From a virus, in IMG/VR virus record IMGVR_UViG_3300025079_000003, positions 1 to 64,000 of that record: a stretch of DNA of 64,000 nt; one strand, 5' to 3'. The notes under the pieces are model-generated. The model did no database searches. It saw nothing but the letters and a program-made list of their open reading frames with translations, and was not told the DNA's origin. The translations under genes and the position numbers were made by a program. Of the stretch, positions 32,545 through 40,833 are shown in pieces; position 1 is the stretch's first letter; every line of letters begins with the position of its first letter.

Positions 32545-32742
32545 TTATTTTTTCATTTTACCTAATGTTAAAGCAAGCCTAGCACGCTGTGCAGTCTTAC
32601 CACTTCCTTTTGCTTTCTCTCTCAACCAGCTTTTTTTAATTGTACCATCTGCCTTCATGGCTCCTGCTCTTTTTGCAGTTGCTTTTAAAGCACCAGGCTT
32701 TTTAATTGCCCCTTTGATCCAATTTTTTTTCTTAGCTGCCAT
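32545..32742 (-). CDS. Small basic virion-type protein, 65 aa
   Basis: A very basic 65 aa protein (KKKNWIKGAIKKPGALKATAKRAGAMKADGTIKKSW). The KKPGAL ... GAMKADGTI pattern is widespread in small phage proteins of unknown role near structural genes, where DNA binding in the capsid is often supposed. No domain is proven. Confidence 0.6.
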   Translation of the reverse strand: MAAKKKNWIKGAIKKPGALKATAKRAGAMKADGTIKKSWLREKAKGSGKTAQRARLALTLGKMKK

Positions 32743-32747
32743 CCTTA

Positions 32748-33191
32748 TTATTTTTTACGTCCACTTGATCTGTTACCAGAATAAGCTCTTTTACCTGCAG
32801 CTTTTTTAGCTCCTTTACTTTCATCTCTTCTAGACTTCATAGATTGTTTCTTCTTTCCGTTTCTCATTCCTAAAGACTCATTTAATCTAGAATTGTAACC
32901 CTGCTTTTTCTTTTTCTTTTTAACAGCTCCACCTTTTTTCATCATTCCTTGTACAGGATCTAATACTGAACCACCATTATCTTTAAACATTTCTAAACCA
33001 CCAGCTGCAGCCATTGTATCCATAGCCATAGCTTGTGGAGTAAGATCTCTCATTCCATCAATTGATGATGTAAAGCCTCCCATTCCGGTTCCTCCCATAT
33101 CATATCTTTTCATGTTATTTACTTTTTTCTTTTTTTTCTTTGCTGAAGAGCTTCCACCTATTTTGTAAGCATTTCTCATATTGTTTGGCAT
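32748..33191 (-). CDS. Lysine/glycine-rich protein, 147 aa
   Basis: Several lysine runs, low-complexity glycine and methionine patches (MGGTGMGGFTSSIDGM; MMKKGGAVKKKKKK), and an arginine-rich end (RRDESKGAKKAAGKRAYSGNRSSGRKK). This is not a globular enzyme. Such proteins bind DNA or line phage capsids. It lies just downstream of the holin. The KKGG motif recurs in the partial protein at the right end of the window. Confidence 0.55.
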   Translation of the reverse strand: MPNNMRNAYKIGGSSSAKKKKKKVNNMKRYDMGGTGMGGFTSSIDGMRDLTPQAMAMDTMAAAGGLEMFKDNGGSVLDPVQGMMKKGGAVKKKKKKQGYNSRLNESLGMRNGKKKQSMKSRRDESKGAKKAAGKRAYSGNRSSGRKK

Positions 33192-33203
33192 AATTTCTAA
33201 ATT

Positions 33204-33605
33204 TTATTTGTTATTGTTTTTTACTTTTTCTAATGAACGTCCTCCAAAGTATGCACCTATTACTGTAATTAAAACTAATTGTAATAAATCCACCCAAGAA
33301 GCTTTGACATCAAATGAAATAAAACCTGCATCAACAAATACTAATAGTACTGTTGATACAACTAAAAATATTAATGTCATTGGTCTTACGTTCTTACTTA
33401 ACCAACTATCTGAATTCATATCTGAACTCCATCTTGTTGAAATTTCTTTCTCCATATCTACTTCATGCTTGGAGATTAACTCTTTTATCTTTAACTCAGC
33501 AGCAAGCTTTTCATCAGCTGAAGTATGTAGCTCGTCTATAACTCCACCAATACCTTTAACTAATTCTTTAGCTCCTCCTGAAAATATTTTACTTAGTATA
33601 CTCAT
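33204..33605 (-). CDS. Holin, three-TM type
   Basis: The 133 aa protein fits the holin family described as 3TM, for gene-transfer release. It has an amphipathic N-terminal part (KIFSGGAKELVKGIGGVIDELHTSADEKLAAELKIKELI), then WSSDMNSDSWLSKNVRPMT leading into hydrophobic helices (LIFLVVSTVLLVFVDAGFI and WVDLLQLVLITVIGAYFGGRSLEKV). Holins collect in the inner membrane and open it at a set time, releasing the endolysin. No endolysin is seen next to it. It lies between a fibre gene and basic virion-type genes. Confidence 0.75.
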   Translation of the reverse strand: MSILSKIFSGGAKELVKGIGGVIDELHTSADEKLAAELKIKELISKHEVDMEKEISTRWSSDMNSDSWLSKNVRPMTLIFLVVSTVLLVFVDAGFISFDVKASWVDLLQLVLITVIGAYFGGRSLEKVKNNNK

Positions 33606-33609
33606 AATT

Positions 33610-35232
33610 TTATGGATAAATTATAATTTCTATTCCTGTTCTTTCTAATACACTATCAGCTTGAGTTAAAGATGAAGTCTCATAGGTAAATATATTAAAG
33701 CTATTAGTAGTTGCTGATGTTATATTTGTTAATGAAGGTCCGTTCTTATAATTTCCTGTTGCAGCTGTCATATATACTTTATTTACATCAGCTAATGCAG
33801 ATGACCATGTAGCTCTATAATTTCCTACTCCTACACGTACATAAGTTAATGTTTTACCTGTTGTGTTTTCTAAAACTGTTTCTACTGGATTTCCATTTGT
33901 TGTCTGAGTTAACAGAGCTCTATAAACTGTAGAACCAACAGAACCTGCTGTTATAGAAGTAACATGTCCTTGTGCATTTGTTGTAATTGATGAAGGAGAT
34001 GCATATGTTCCCGCTGTACCATAATCATTATGATTTATAGTTACTCTTTTCTGTTGAGCTTGACCAGTTGGTGTGAGCTCAGCACCAACAGTACCTAAGG
34101 CTGTACCTCCTACAATATTTAAATCTTCTTCATTTGTTACAGCACTGCTTCCTACAAGTATATTATTAGCTCTAACTAAAAAACCATTATAAAAACCAGG
34201 CATAAGATAAATCTGTTGCTTTATAAGTTGATCACCTGCACTACTATCACTATACATTATATAGTCTACAGTTGCTGGAGTAACTGTAGGTCTTGACATT
34301 ATTAAGTTATCTGTACCTAAAGCATTCACACCTATTGTTACTGTGTCAGCTGCACTTACTCCTATTTTAAGACCACCTTCTGTTGATGATAAATTTGATT
34401 GTGTAAAAGTTACTGTATCATTATTAGCTATAGCCTGTGTTGTAGATCCATCTGTTATATTAAATGTATAACTACCTCCTCCACCTGATCCATTACTTGC
34501 TGCAGTCAATCTACCCTGTTGATCTACAGTAATGTTTGCATTGGTGTAAGATCCCGGTGTAACAGCGGTGTCATCTAAGTCAATTTCTAATGTACCATTT
34601 AGACCTGATGCAGCCATACTAGTTGTAATTCCTGTATCTCCACTAATCAATAAACTAAATCCTGACCCTACACTTATGCTAGGGTTTAAACCACCATCTG
34701 ATCTTACTACCCAATTATATGTATTAGTAATTGTTAGCTCATCAGCAGTTTGTCCAATAGTAATATTAGTTCCCTCAACTAATGTTCTAAAGTTAAGTGT
34801 CTCACCAACTTTATTTTTCCATACTTCTTTACCAGTTCCTACATTAGCTGCAAGATTAGGTTCACCTGTTGTTGTAATTTCTATATAATCATCATCTGCA
34901 GAAGTAGCAAGAGTAAGGTTGCTGCTCATTGATTTAAGGGATCTATAAAATACAGTACACTTTTGTGTAGTTGGATCAACTACAGTTTTTTGATATACTT
35001 GCCCTGTACCAGCAGCTGGTATAGCTGGAGAATTTGCATGGTCACAATGTTCAGCAGCAACCTTAAAATCTCTTACCTTTATTACTTTTATGCTTTTATA
35101 AGGAATAGGAGAGGCAACACCAGTCATATCTGGTTCTTCATTCACACCTAAAACTAATACATCATCAAGACCTGCTGTCTTTGCATATACAGATCTTTTT
35201 ATTAAACTTAATACATCAGTTAAAATGTTCAT
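33610..35232 (-). CDS. Tail fibre, 540 aa
   Basis: This is the shortest of the three fibres. The anchor is ILTDVLSLIKRSVYAKTAGLDDVLVLG (residues 3-29). The shaft shares modules with the 1071 aa fibre: SYTNANITVDQQGRLTAASNG, a segment ending YLMPGFYNGF, and SSITTNAQGHVTSITAGS. It ends in a unique beta-like stretch (YETSSLTQADSVLERTGIEIIIYP). It is probably assembled with the other two fibres on the tail. The start is the ATG nearest the anchor; the frame is open for about 28 codons upstream but has no start codon there. Confidence 0.7.
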   Translation of the reverse strand: MNILTDVLSLIKRSVYAKTAGLDDVLVLGVNEEPDMTGVASPIPYKSIKVIKVRDFKVAAEHCDHANSPAIPAAGTGQVYQKTVVDPTTQKCTVFYRSLKSMSSNLTLATSADDDYIEITTTGEPNLAANVGTGKEVWKNKVGETLNFRTLVEGTNITIGQTADELTITNTYNWVVRSDGGLNPSISVGSGFSLLISGDTGITTSMAASGLNGTLEIDLDDTAVTPGSYTNANITVDQQGRLTAASNGSGGGGSYTFNITDGSTTQAIANNDTVTFTQSNLSSTEGGLKIGVSAADTVTIGVNALGTDNLIMSRPTVTPATVDYIMYSDSSAGDQLIKQQIYLMPGFYNGFLVRANNILVGSSAVTNEEDLNIVGGTALGTVGAELTPTGQAQQKRVTINHNDYGTAGTYASPSSITTNAQGHVTSITAGSVGSTVYRALLTQTTNGNPVETVLENTTGKTLTYVRVGVGNYRATWSSALADVNKVYMTAATGNYKNGPSLTNITSATTNSFNIFTYETSSLTQADSVLERTGIEIIIYP

Positions 35233-35334
35233 TGTTTTATTTTTTACTATCTTTGGTTTTACATAAGTGCTTTCTACAATAACCCATACAGATTTTTCCT
35301 CTTGAAAGCCATTGTATTAATAAACATAAGTTTC

Positions 35335-35469
35335 TCATCTTCCTTGACCTCTATATTTTTTTTTATAATTCTTACTACTTACTAAATTTGAGTTTTTAGA
35401 CTTAGAGTGTACTCCTGGTCTTTTAGCTCTACTAGGTTTAGCATATGTAGTGTGTAATATCCTAGACAT
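35335..35469 (-). CDS. Small basic protein, 44 aa
   Basis: ATG at 35469 overlaps the stop of the gene upstream (TAATG) and opens 44 codons: MSRILHTTYAKPSRAKRPGVHSKSKNSNLVSSKNYKKKYRGQGR in two halves, both Lys/Arg/Ser-rich. KRPGVHSKSKNS-type stretches are frequent in small virion-linked phage proteins. The 100 bases between it and the fibre start at 35232 hold only weak ORFs. Confidence 0.5.
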   Translation of the reverse strand: MSRILHTTYAKPSRAKRPGVHSKSKNSNLVSSKNYKKKYRGQGR

Positions 35470-35723
35470 TACTTTATTTCTTTTTTCTTTCTGCCTTTTC
35501 TAGCATTACCTTTTACTGCACCTGCAATATCACCCATTTGATTTCCTACTTCTTTAAGTGCTTTAGCAACATCTTGAATTTCAGATGCTGTCAAACCATA
35601 TCTGTACTGTAAGTCAGAAGCTAACGCTCTTACTTTTTCATCTAAAGATGTTTTAGACCAAAGTTTTATCCAATAGTCTTGTGGGCTATATGTCCATAAT
35701 ATACTTACAAATTTTTTAAACAT
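35469..35723 (-). CDS. Hypothetical protein, 84 aa
   Basis: This is the first gene of the minus-strand fibre module. The N-terminus is aromatic (FKKFVSILWTYSPQDYWIKLW), the middle helical (LTASEIQDVAKALKEVGNQM), and the end basic (GNARKGRKKKEIK). No domain is recognised. It is separated from the divergent nrdB by a 283-base gap. It may be a small virion or chaperone protein. Confidence 0.5.
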   Translation of the reverse strand: MFKKFVSILWTYSPQDYWIKLWSKTSLDEKVRALASDLQYRYGLTASEIQDVAKALKEVGNQMGDIAGAVKGNARKGRKKKEIK

Positions 35724-35762
35724 AATAATTAATTTTAAACACTATATTAATAATATACAAAA

Positions 35763-35797
35763 TTTGAAGCACTCAGTCAAATAATATATTATATTTG
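35763..35797 (+). promoter_or_regulatory. Promoter region ahead of nrdB
   Basis: TTTG (35763-35766) and TATATTTG (35790-35797) are 23 bases apart, slightly wide but with a perfect -7 box. It lies in the 283-base divergent gap (35724-36006), which is very AT-rich and has no ORF. The leader to ATG 36007 would be about 200 bases, long for this genome, so a regulated leader or a second, closer promoter is possible. A clear counterpart for the minus-strand genes was not found. Confidence 0.45.
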
Positions 35798-36006
35798 TTC
35801 TATAAGTGTAATTAGTGTATAATAATAATATACAAAATATATTACAATTATAAAATCATTAAGTAAGTAAATGCAAAATATGAAAATATCATCTGTAAGG
35901 TTTTTTTGTCTTACCAATTTTTCTTAAATTATAATTACTCAATGGCTACATTTCTTACTCAGGAGGTGTGGCTTTTGTGTCCTTAACAATTAAATACATA
36001 TAAAAT

Positions 36007-36984
36007 ATGAAAGACATCTTTAAACCCAGACTAAATATACTACCCTATCAATATCCACAATTATTAGAATACAAAGATGCAATAAGACATTCATATTGGA
36101 TAGATACAGAATTTAATTTCACAGAAGACATACAAGACTTTAAAATCACTATAACACCTAAAGAAAAAGATGTTATTAAAAAAACAATGTTGGCCATTGC
36201 TCAGATAGAAGTTAATGTAAAAACTTTTTGGGGAGACTTATATAAGCGTATGCCTATTACAGAAATAGGAGATGTAGGTTTTACTTTTGCAGAATCTGAA
36301 GTAAGACATAAAGATGCCTATGCTAGACTGTTGAGGATCTTAGGTTTAGAAAAAGAATTTGAAACTGTTGTTGAGGTACCAGCTATTAAAGGTAGAATTA
36401 AATACTTAAAAAAATATTTAGATGGTACAAGAAGTAGTGATGATAAAATGTATACTAAGTCTGTCCTTCTATTCTCTTTGTTTATAGAGCATGTTAGTTT
36501 GTTTAGTCAGTTCTTAATCATGATGTCTTTTAACAAAGAGAAAAACCTTTTTAAAGGAATCTCTAACGTTGTTGAAGCCACCAGTAAAGAAGAAGAAATA
36601 CATGGAAACTTTGGTGCAGAATTAATAAACATAATAAAAAAAGAAAACCCACATTGGTTTAACTCACAGTTCAGGCAGTTAATTTATTCTGCTTGTCACA
36701 AGGCTTATGAAGCAGAATGTAAAATATTAGACTGGATATTTGAAAAAGGTGAACTATCTTTTCTTCCAAAAGAAACAATTGAAAACTTTATAAAGAATAG
36801 ATTCAACAACTCACTACAAAAAATAGGAATGAAAACTATATTTGAAGTAGATGAAAACAAATTAAAACAAGTAGAATGGTTTGATATAGAGATAACAGCT
36901 ACTAAAGAAGGAGATTTCTTCTATAAAAAAAGTGTAGACTACAATAAAAAAAGTAAAAGCATAACTGAAGATGATCTCTTCTAA
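36007..36984 (+). CDS. nrdB: Ribonucleotide reductase beta subunit, class I
   Basis: The 325 aa protein has the iron-binding residues and radical tyrosine of a class I small subunit: Asp77 (in FWGDLYK), Glu98, His101 and Tyr105 (EVRHKDAY), Glu161 (FIEHVSLF), Glu196 and His199 (EEIH). It makes the stable radical used by the alpha subunit to reduce ribonucleotides to deoxyribonucleotides, supplying phage replication. The gene comes before nrdA, opposite to the order in E. coli, and overlaps it by 14 bases. The C-terminal tail (SITEDDLF) is the docking peptide. Confidence 0.92.
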   Translation: MKDIFKPRLNILPYQYPQLLEYKDAIRHSYWIDTEFNFTEDIQDFKITITPKEKDVIKKTMLAIAQIEVNVKTFWGDLYKRMPITEIGDVGFTFAESEVRHKDAYARLLRILGLEKEFETVVEVPAIKGRIKYLKKYLDGTRSSDDKMYTKSVLLFSLFIEHVSLFSQFLIMMSFNKEKNLFKGISNVVEATSKEEEIHGNFGAELINIIKKENPHWFNSQFRQLIYSACHKAYEAECKILDWIFEKGELSFLPKETIENFIKNRFNNSLQKIGMKTIFEVDENKLKQVEWFDIEITATKEGDFFYKKSVDYNKKSKSITEDDLF

Positions 36985-38620
36985 AAAAGCAAACATGGAA
37001 TACAAAAAATATTACTGGCTTAATCAAGATAGCAGAACGTTTCTGTCTAGAGGTTATATAACTGAAACACCAGAACAAAGAATAAAAGACATTGCTATTA
37101 AGGCAGAAAAATATTTAAACATCAAAGGCTTTGCTGAAAAGTTTGAAGACTATATGGCACGTGGTTTTTACTCTTTATCTACTCCTGTATGGATTAACTT
37201 TGGTAAACAAAAAGGTTTGCCTATTAGTTGTTATGGTTCTAATATAGATGATAACTTAGATAGTATACTAAACGCAGGCCGTGAAATAGGTATGATGTCT
37301 AAGTATGGCGGAGGGACAAGTGCTTTCTTAGGAAACATTAGACCAAGAGGTAGTGAGATATCTACAGGCGGTCATGCTGATGGTCCTATTCACTATGCTA
37401 GGATGTATGATACAGTAGTTGATGTATGTAAACAATCAGAAGCTAGACGTGGTGCATGTGCAGTATATTTACCTGTAGAGCATCCAGATATTGCTGAGTT
37501 CCTAGACATAGGTACTGAAGGTAACCCTATACAAAACTTACAGTATGGTATTACTGTTACTGATGAATGGATGAAAGAAATGAAAGAAGGAGACAGAAAA
37601 AAACGTAAAGTTTGGGCTAAGATTATACAGCGTAGATCTGAGTTTGGATATCCTTATATAATGTTTAAAGATAATAGTAATAATAATTCTCCATATAAAG
37701 AAATAGGACTTGAAATTACAGCATCAAATCTATGTTCAGAGATACAGCTGCCAACAGATAGTTATAATTCTTTTGTGTGTTGTTTAGGATCTATAAATCT
37801 ATTACACTGGGATGAGATCAAAGAGACTGATGCAGTACAAACTTATGTATACTTTTTAAATGCTGTTATGGATGAGTTCATTATCAAGTCAGAAACAATG
37901 CCCGGAATGAAAAGAGCATATAACTTTGCAGAAAAACACAGAGCAATTGGCTTAGGTGTATTAGGATACCATTCTTTATTTCAATCAAAGCTTATAGAGT
38001 TTGAATCACTAGAAGCTAAACAACTTAACTCAGAGATATTTAGAACAATAAAAGATAGAAGTGAAATAGCCTCAAGAAAACTAAACTCTGAATATGGATA
38101 TAGGTGTTTAAGAGAAGGTTATGCTAACACTACACTTATGGCTATTGCTCCTACTAAATCTAGCTCCTTTATACATGGTGCAGTCTCTATGGGTATAGAA
38201 CCTATTAAGTCTAACTACTTTATTAAGGATCTTGCTAAGTCTAAAACAGTTTATAAAAATCCTTTTTTAGAGTGTGAGTTAGAAAAACATGGTATTAATA
38301 ATGATAAGACATGGAAGTCTATACTTAAAAAAGACGGAAGTGTACAACACTTGGACTTTCCTACTAAGGCTGTGTTTAAATCATTTGTAGAGATAACACC
38401 AAAGGAACTCGTACTACAAGCAGCACAAAGACAAAAGTATATTGATCAATCACAATCACTTAACTTAATGATAGACCCTTCTGTATCAGCTAAACAAATT
38501 AATCAGTTATATTTGTATGCACATGAGGAAGGAGTAAAAACCTTATACTATCAGTTTAGTAAGAGTTCTGCACAGGACTTTGCAAGAAACATTTTAGAGT
38601 GTGGTAGCTGTGAGGGTTAG
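36971..38620 (+). CDS. nrdA: Ribonucleotide reductase alpha subunit, class I
   Basis: The 549 aa protein is short because it lacks the N-terminal ATP-cone, so it probably escapes dATP shut-off. Key residues are present: Cys87 (PISCYGS), the triad Asn253, Cys255, Glu257 (NLCSE), a second redox Cys at 270 or 271 (VCCLGSIN), Tyr526-Tyr527 for radical transfer, and a C-terminal Cys544/Cys547 pair (ECGSCEG) for regeneration by thioredoxin-like proteins. The start overlaps nrdB. Its end overlaps the convergent zinc-ribbon gene by four bases. Confidence 0.92.
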   Translation: MISSKKANMEYKKYYWLNQDSRTFLSRGYITETPEQRIKDIAIKAEKYLNIKGFAEKFEDYMARGFYSLSTPVWINFGKQKGLPISCYGSNIDDNLDSILNAGREIGMMSKYGGGTSAFLGNIRPRGSEISTGGHADGPIHYARMYDTVVDVCKQSEARRGACAVYLPVEHPDIAEFLDIGTEGNPIQNLQYGITVTDEWMKEMKEGDRKKRKVWAKIIQRRSEFGYPYIMFKDNSNNNSPYKEIGLEITASNLCSEIQLPTDSYNSFVCCLGSINLLHWDEIKETDAVQTYVYFLNAVMDEFIIKSETMPGMKRAYNFAEKHRAIGLGVLGYHSLFQSKLIEFESLEAKQLNSEIFRTIKDRSEIASRKLNSEYGYRCLREGYANTTLMAIAPTKSSSFIHGAVSMGIEPIKSNYFIKDLAKSKTVYKNPFLECELEKHGINNDKTWKSILKKDGSVQHLDFPTKAVFKSFVEITPKELVLQAAQRQKYIDQSQSLNLMIDPSVSAKQINQLYLYAHEEGVKTLYYQFSKSSAQDFARNILECGSCEG

Positions 38621-38724
38621 TCTTTAATAAAAACTACAATATCACAACCATGACAAAAGTAATATTTGTCATCACCTGCACCAGAATAATAAGTCATTGC
38701 TGAATTGCATTTTTTACATCTCAT
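38617..38724 (-). CDS. Zinc-ribbon micro-protein, 35 aa
   Basis: ATG at 38724 opens 35 codons ending tail to tail over the nrdA stop. The sequence has CKKC (residues 3-6) and CHGC (24-27) with 17 residues of beta-type sequence between, the layout of a rubredoxin-like or zinc-ribbon knuckle. It is too short for the usual track but well formed. It may bind RNA polymerase or another partner, as zinc ribbons often do; that is inference. Confidence 0.55.
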   Translation of the reverse strand: MRCKKCNSAMTYYSGAGDDKYYFCHGCDIVVFIKD

Positions 38725-38813
38725 GTTTATTTTTGTTTTAAGTCATCTATTAATAGTTGACAAACTGTAAAAATAATAAATATATAAAATACTAAAAGTG
38801 TATACTTTTCCAC

Positions 38814-39233
38814 TTAGTAACTTGCTTCACGCCTAACTACTTCTATAGCTCTGACCATTTTGTTATAGTCTACAGGGCATAATAGATCAAGCTTAGCTCT
38901 TGCTGTAAATTTAATGTATGCATCACCCTTTAAATATAATAGTAGGGTTGGTGCCATTCTAATTCTAAGTTCTTTTTTTAATTTTGGTGATGTTGCAATA
39001 TCACATCTATAATATGTGACTCCTTCAAGTTTGTTAATTTTTTCCCAGTCTTGAAACGCATTATCTTTATTAAACTCTGCCCAGAATTCTACTACAATTA
39101 CATCATCTTCTTCATTTTCATCAAAAGCTGATCCTGCTGTAACTTTTTCTTCAAAGTTTTTATCTGTTATCCATTCCTGAGACAGTACAGTTGTTGTTGT
39201 TAAAAGCAATAATACTGTAAGGAGATACTTCAT
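38814..39233 (-). CDS. Secreted thioredoxin-fold protein lacking the CxxC site
   Basis: The 139 aa protein starts with a signal peptide (MKYLLTVLLLLTTTTVLSQ, cut near residue 18-19). A thioredoxin-like fold follows: VIVVEFWAEFNKDNAFQDW lies where the WCxxC site is expected but has no cysteine, and IRMAPTLLLYLKGD carries the conserved cis-proline loop. It therefore cannot be a normal disulfide enzyme and is more likely a periplasmic binding or structural protein. It follows a one-TM protein and a beta-barrel gene, which suggests an envelope cassette. One hairpin AAAAGT/ACTTTT lies just past its end. Confidence 0.7.
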   Translation of the reverse strand: MKYLLTVLLLLTTTTVLSQEWITDKNFEEKVTAGSAFDENEEDDVIVVEFWAEFNKDNAFQDWEKINKLEGVTYYRCDIATSPKLKKELRIRMAPTLLLYLKGDAYIKFTARAKLDLLCPVDYNKMVRAIEVVRREASY

Positions 39234-39234
39234 T

Positions 39235-39525
39235 TTAATTCTTTTTAGTTAACTCGTAGATTCTCTCTTCCATTTTGTCAAACTTTTCTAATAAAGCTTC
39301 TACATCTTCTTGAGTATCCATAATGGTTTGTCTAATAAGCTCATCTTTTAAATCATACTCTACTCTTTCTATTGGAGGTTTTGGATTCTCCATTGCCGTA
39401 GCTATGTCTGCTTTTAATGTAAACCACATTGTAGAAAGTGAGATTGTAAAGCCCACAACCATACCAATTGTTTTTAAATCTAAAGTTATTTTTGTTTTTT
39501 CTCCTATTTCTGGTACTCCTGCCAT
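39235..39525 (-). CDS. Single-TM protein with coiled coil, 96 aa
   Basis: Residues about 18-38 form a membrane helix (TIGMVVGFTISLSTMWFTL), after which the chain is acidic and helical with a coiled-coil end (TQEDVEALLEKFDKMEERIYELTK). The shape fits an inner-membrane protein with a long periplasmic helix, such as a lysis spanin-type or tail-scaffold protein. No lipobox is seen. It lies one base from the thioredoxin-fold gene and 12 bases from the barrel gene. Confidence 0.55.
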   Translation of the reverse strand: MAGVPEIGEKTKITLDLKTIGMVVGFTISLSTMWFTLKADIATAMENPKPPIERVEYDLKDELIRQTIMDTQEDVEALLEKFDKMEERIYELTKKN

Positions 39526-39537
39526 TGTTTTATTTTT

Positions 39538-40740
39538 TTACTTGAATGTATAATTTAATCCTAATGTTGTTTGAAACAGCTCACTGTCCCACATCTTAGA
39601 GTATTCTCCTTCCATAAATAACCCTATATTTTTATTTATCTTCCAGCCTAAGTTAGCACCAAAAGAATAGTCTGCCCATTGTTCTGGGTCATTATCCTCT
39701 ATCAATCCTCCCTTACCCCAATTATTTCTGTTTAAATAAGAAACAACCTCATCACCTTTTAAGTAGTTATGGTAAGGTAATATATAGTTAGCATATGCAT
39801 GCAACCAAAAGTTTCTTTTATAATGATAAAAGTCCATCCCTACTATTGGTGCTATCTCACCAAATGCAGGCACCTCTTCTAACATTTCTCTATTATAACG
39901 GTTCATTAAATCTGTAAATACAGTTTCTCTAAAATCAATATCAGAATAAGCTACAATAGTTCCATCTTGATCTCTCCATATCCAGTCTTGCATTTGTTGA
40001 CCTGTTTCAGCATCTGTGTATGTAGTAAGATGATCAGTATAACCATATTCAAACCCTAATGTATACCAATAGTTAACTGGATATTCTTGACCGTTAATTA
40101 TTTGTGTTTCATTTAACCAGATTTCAATAGGGTTATAACCATATGCACGGCTATGAGTTCTATAAATTGCACCTGCAGAGATACTAAACTTTTCTCCTAA
40201 AGGCAACCTTAATCTTGCTTCTGCTGATTCATAGGCTAGATTTATCTTTCCTACCTCTCTTGACTCAACTTTAAAGATGTGATGGTCTCCTGTATGCTTT
40301 ATGAAGAATCTGTGATTTCTAAACATCTCACCTCTCCAACGTTCTTTCTCCCAATGTAATTGATATTCTAAGCCTTTTAATGCAGAACTTGGAGCACTAA
40401 ACGCTAACTGTTCTTCTGTACCATCATAAAAGTTTCTTGGTTTTCTCTCGTAACTAAACCTTGCTAGCTTTCTAATACCAAAACCAATTCTATAATCATA
40501 TGGATAGTCAGGTGTATTGTCTACTACAACAGGTATATCATACAGACCATTGCCATCTCCTGTTCTTACAAAATAGGTTGACACATCTTCTTCTATAGAG
40601 TTGTTTATATCAACAGCTCCGTATACAGTACCATATTTAATAAAATCTTTATATAGGGATTTAAAAAATGGTGAACCATCTTGAGCAGAAGCACCATTCA
40701 TAACCAATATACACACTAATAAACTTACATATCTTTTCAT
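39538..40740 (-). CDS. Outer-membrane beta-barrel protein
   Basis: The 400 aa protein has a signal peptide (MKRYVSLLVCILVMNGASAQ, cut after residue 19-20) and then many alternating strands: RIGFGIRKLARFSYER, YQLHWEKERW, FSISAGAIYRTHSRAYGY, WYTLGFEYGYT, FWLHAYANYILPYH, SFGANLGWKINKNIGLFMEGEYSKM. It ends LGLNYTFK, close to the aromatic C-terminus read by the BAM machinery. It should be placed in the host outer membrane. A phage may use this to block receptors or exclude other phages, or it may be a virion protein; which one is not decided by sequence. The 93-base gap upstream shows only an AAGAACTT direct repeat. Confidence 0.75.
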   Translation of the reverse strand: MKRYVSLLVCILVMNGASAQDGSPFFKSLYKDFIKYGTVYGAVDINNSIEEDVSTYFVRTGDGNGLYDIPVVVDNTPDYPYDYRIGFGIRKLARFSYERKPRNFYDGTEEQLAFSAPSSALKGLEYQLHWEKERWRGEMFRNHRFFIKHTGDHHIFKVESREVGKINLAYESAEARLRLPLGEKFSISAGAIYRTHSRAYGYNPIEIWLNETQIINGQEYPVNYWYTLGFEYGYTDHLTTYTDAETGQQMQDWIWRDQDGTIVAYSDIDFRETVFTDLMNRYNREMLEEVPAFGEIAPIVGMDFYHYKRNFWLHAYANYILPYHNYLKGDEVVSYLNRNNWGKGGLIEDNDPEQWADYSFGANLGWKINKNIGLFMEGEYSKMWDSELFQTTLGLNYTFK

Positions 40741-40833
40741 ATTGTAGTTTTGTTATGTTAATACTATTGGTTTATATAATAATATAAGAACTTTTTATGA
40801 ATCTAAGAAGAACTTAACCTGAAAATTTGGCAT

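Noticed and set aside
35233-35338. 33-codon ORF starting ATGA at 35338, and an ATG-less upstream extension of the fibre frame
   Set aside because: The ORF is Cys/Lys-rich without domain; the extension (EEKSVWVIVESTYVKPK) looks protein-like but has no start codon.
40786-40815. Direct repeat AAGAACTT
   Set aside because: Eight bases, two copies, no second feature; likely chance.
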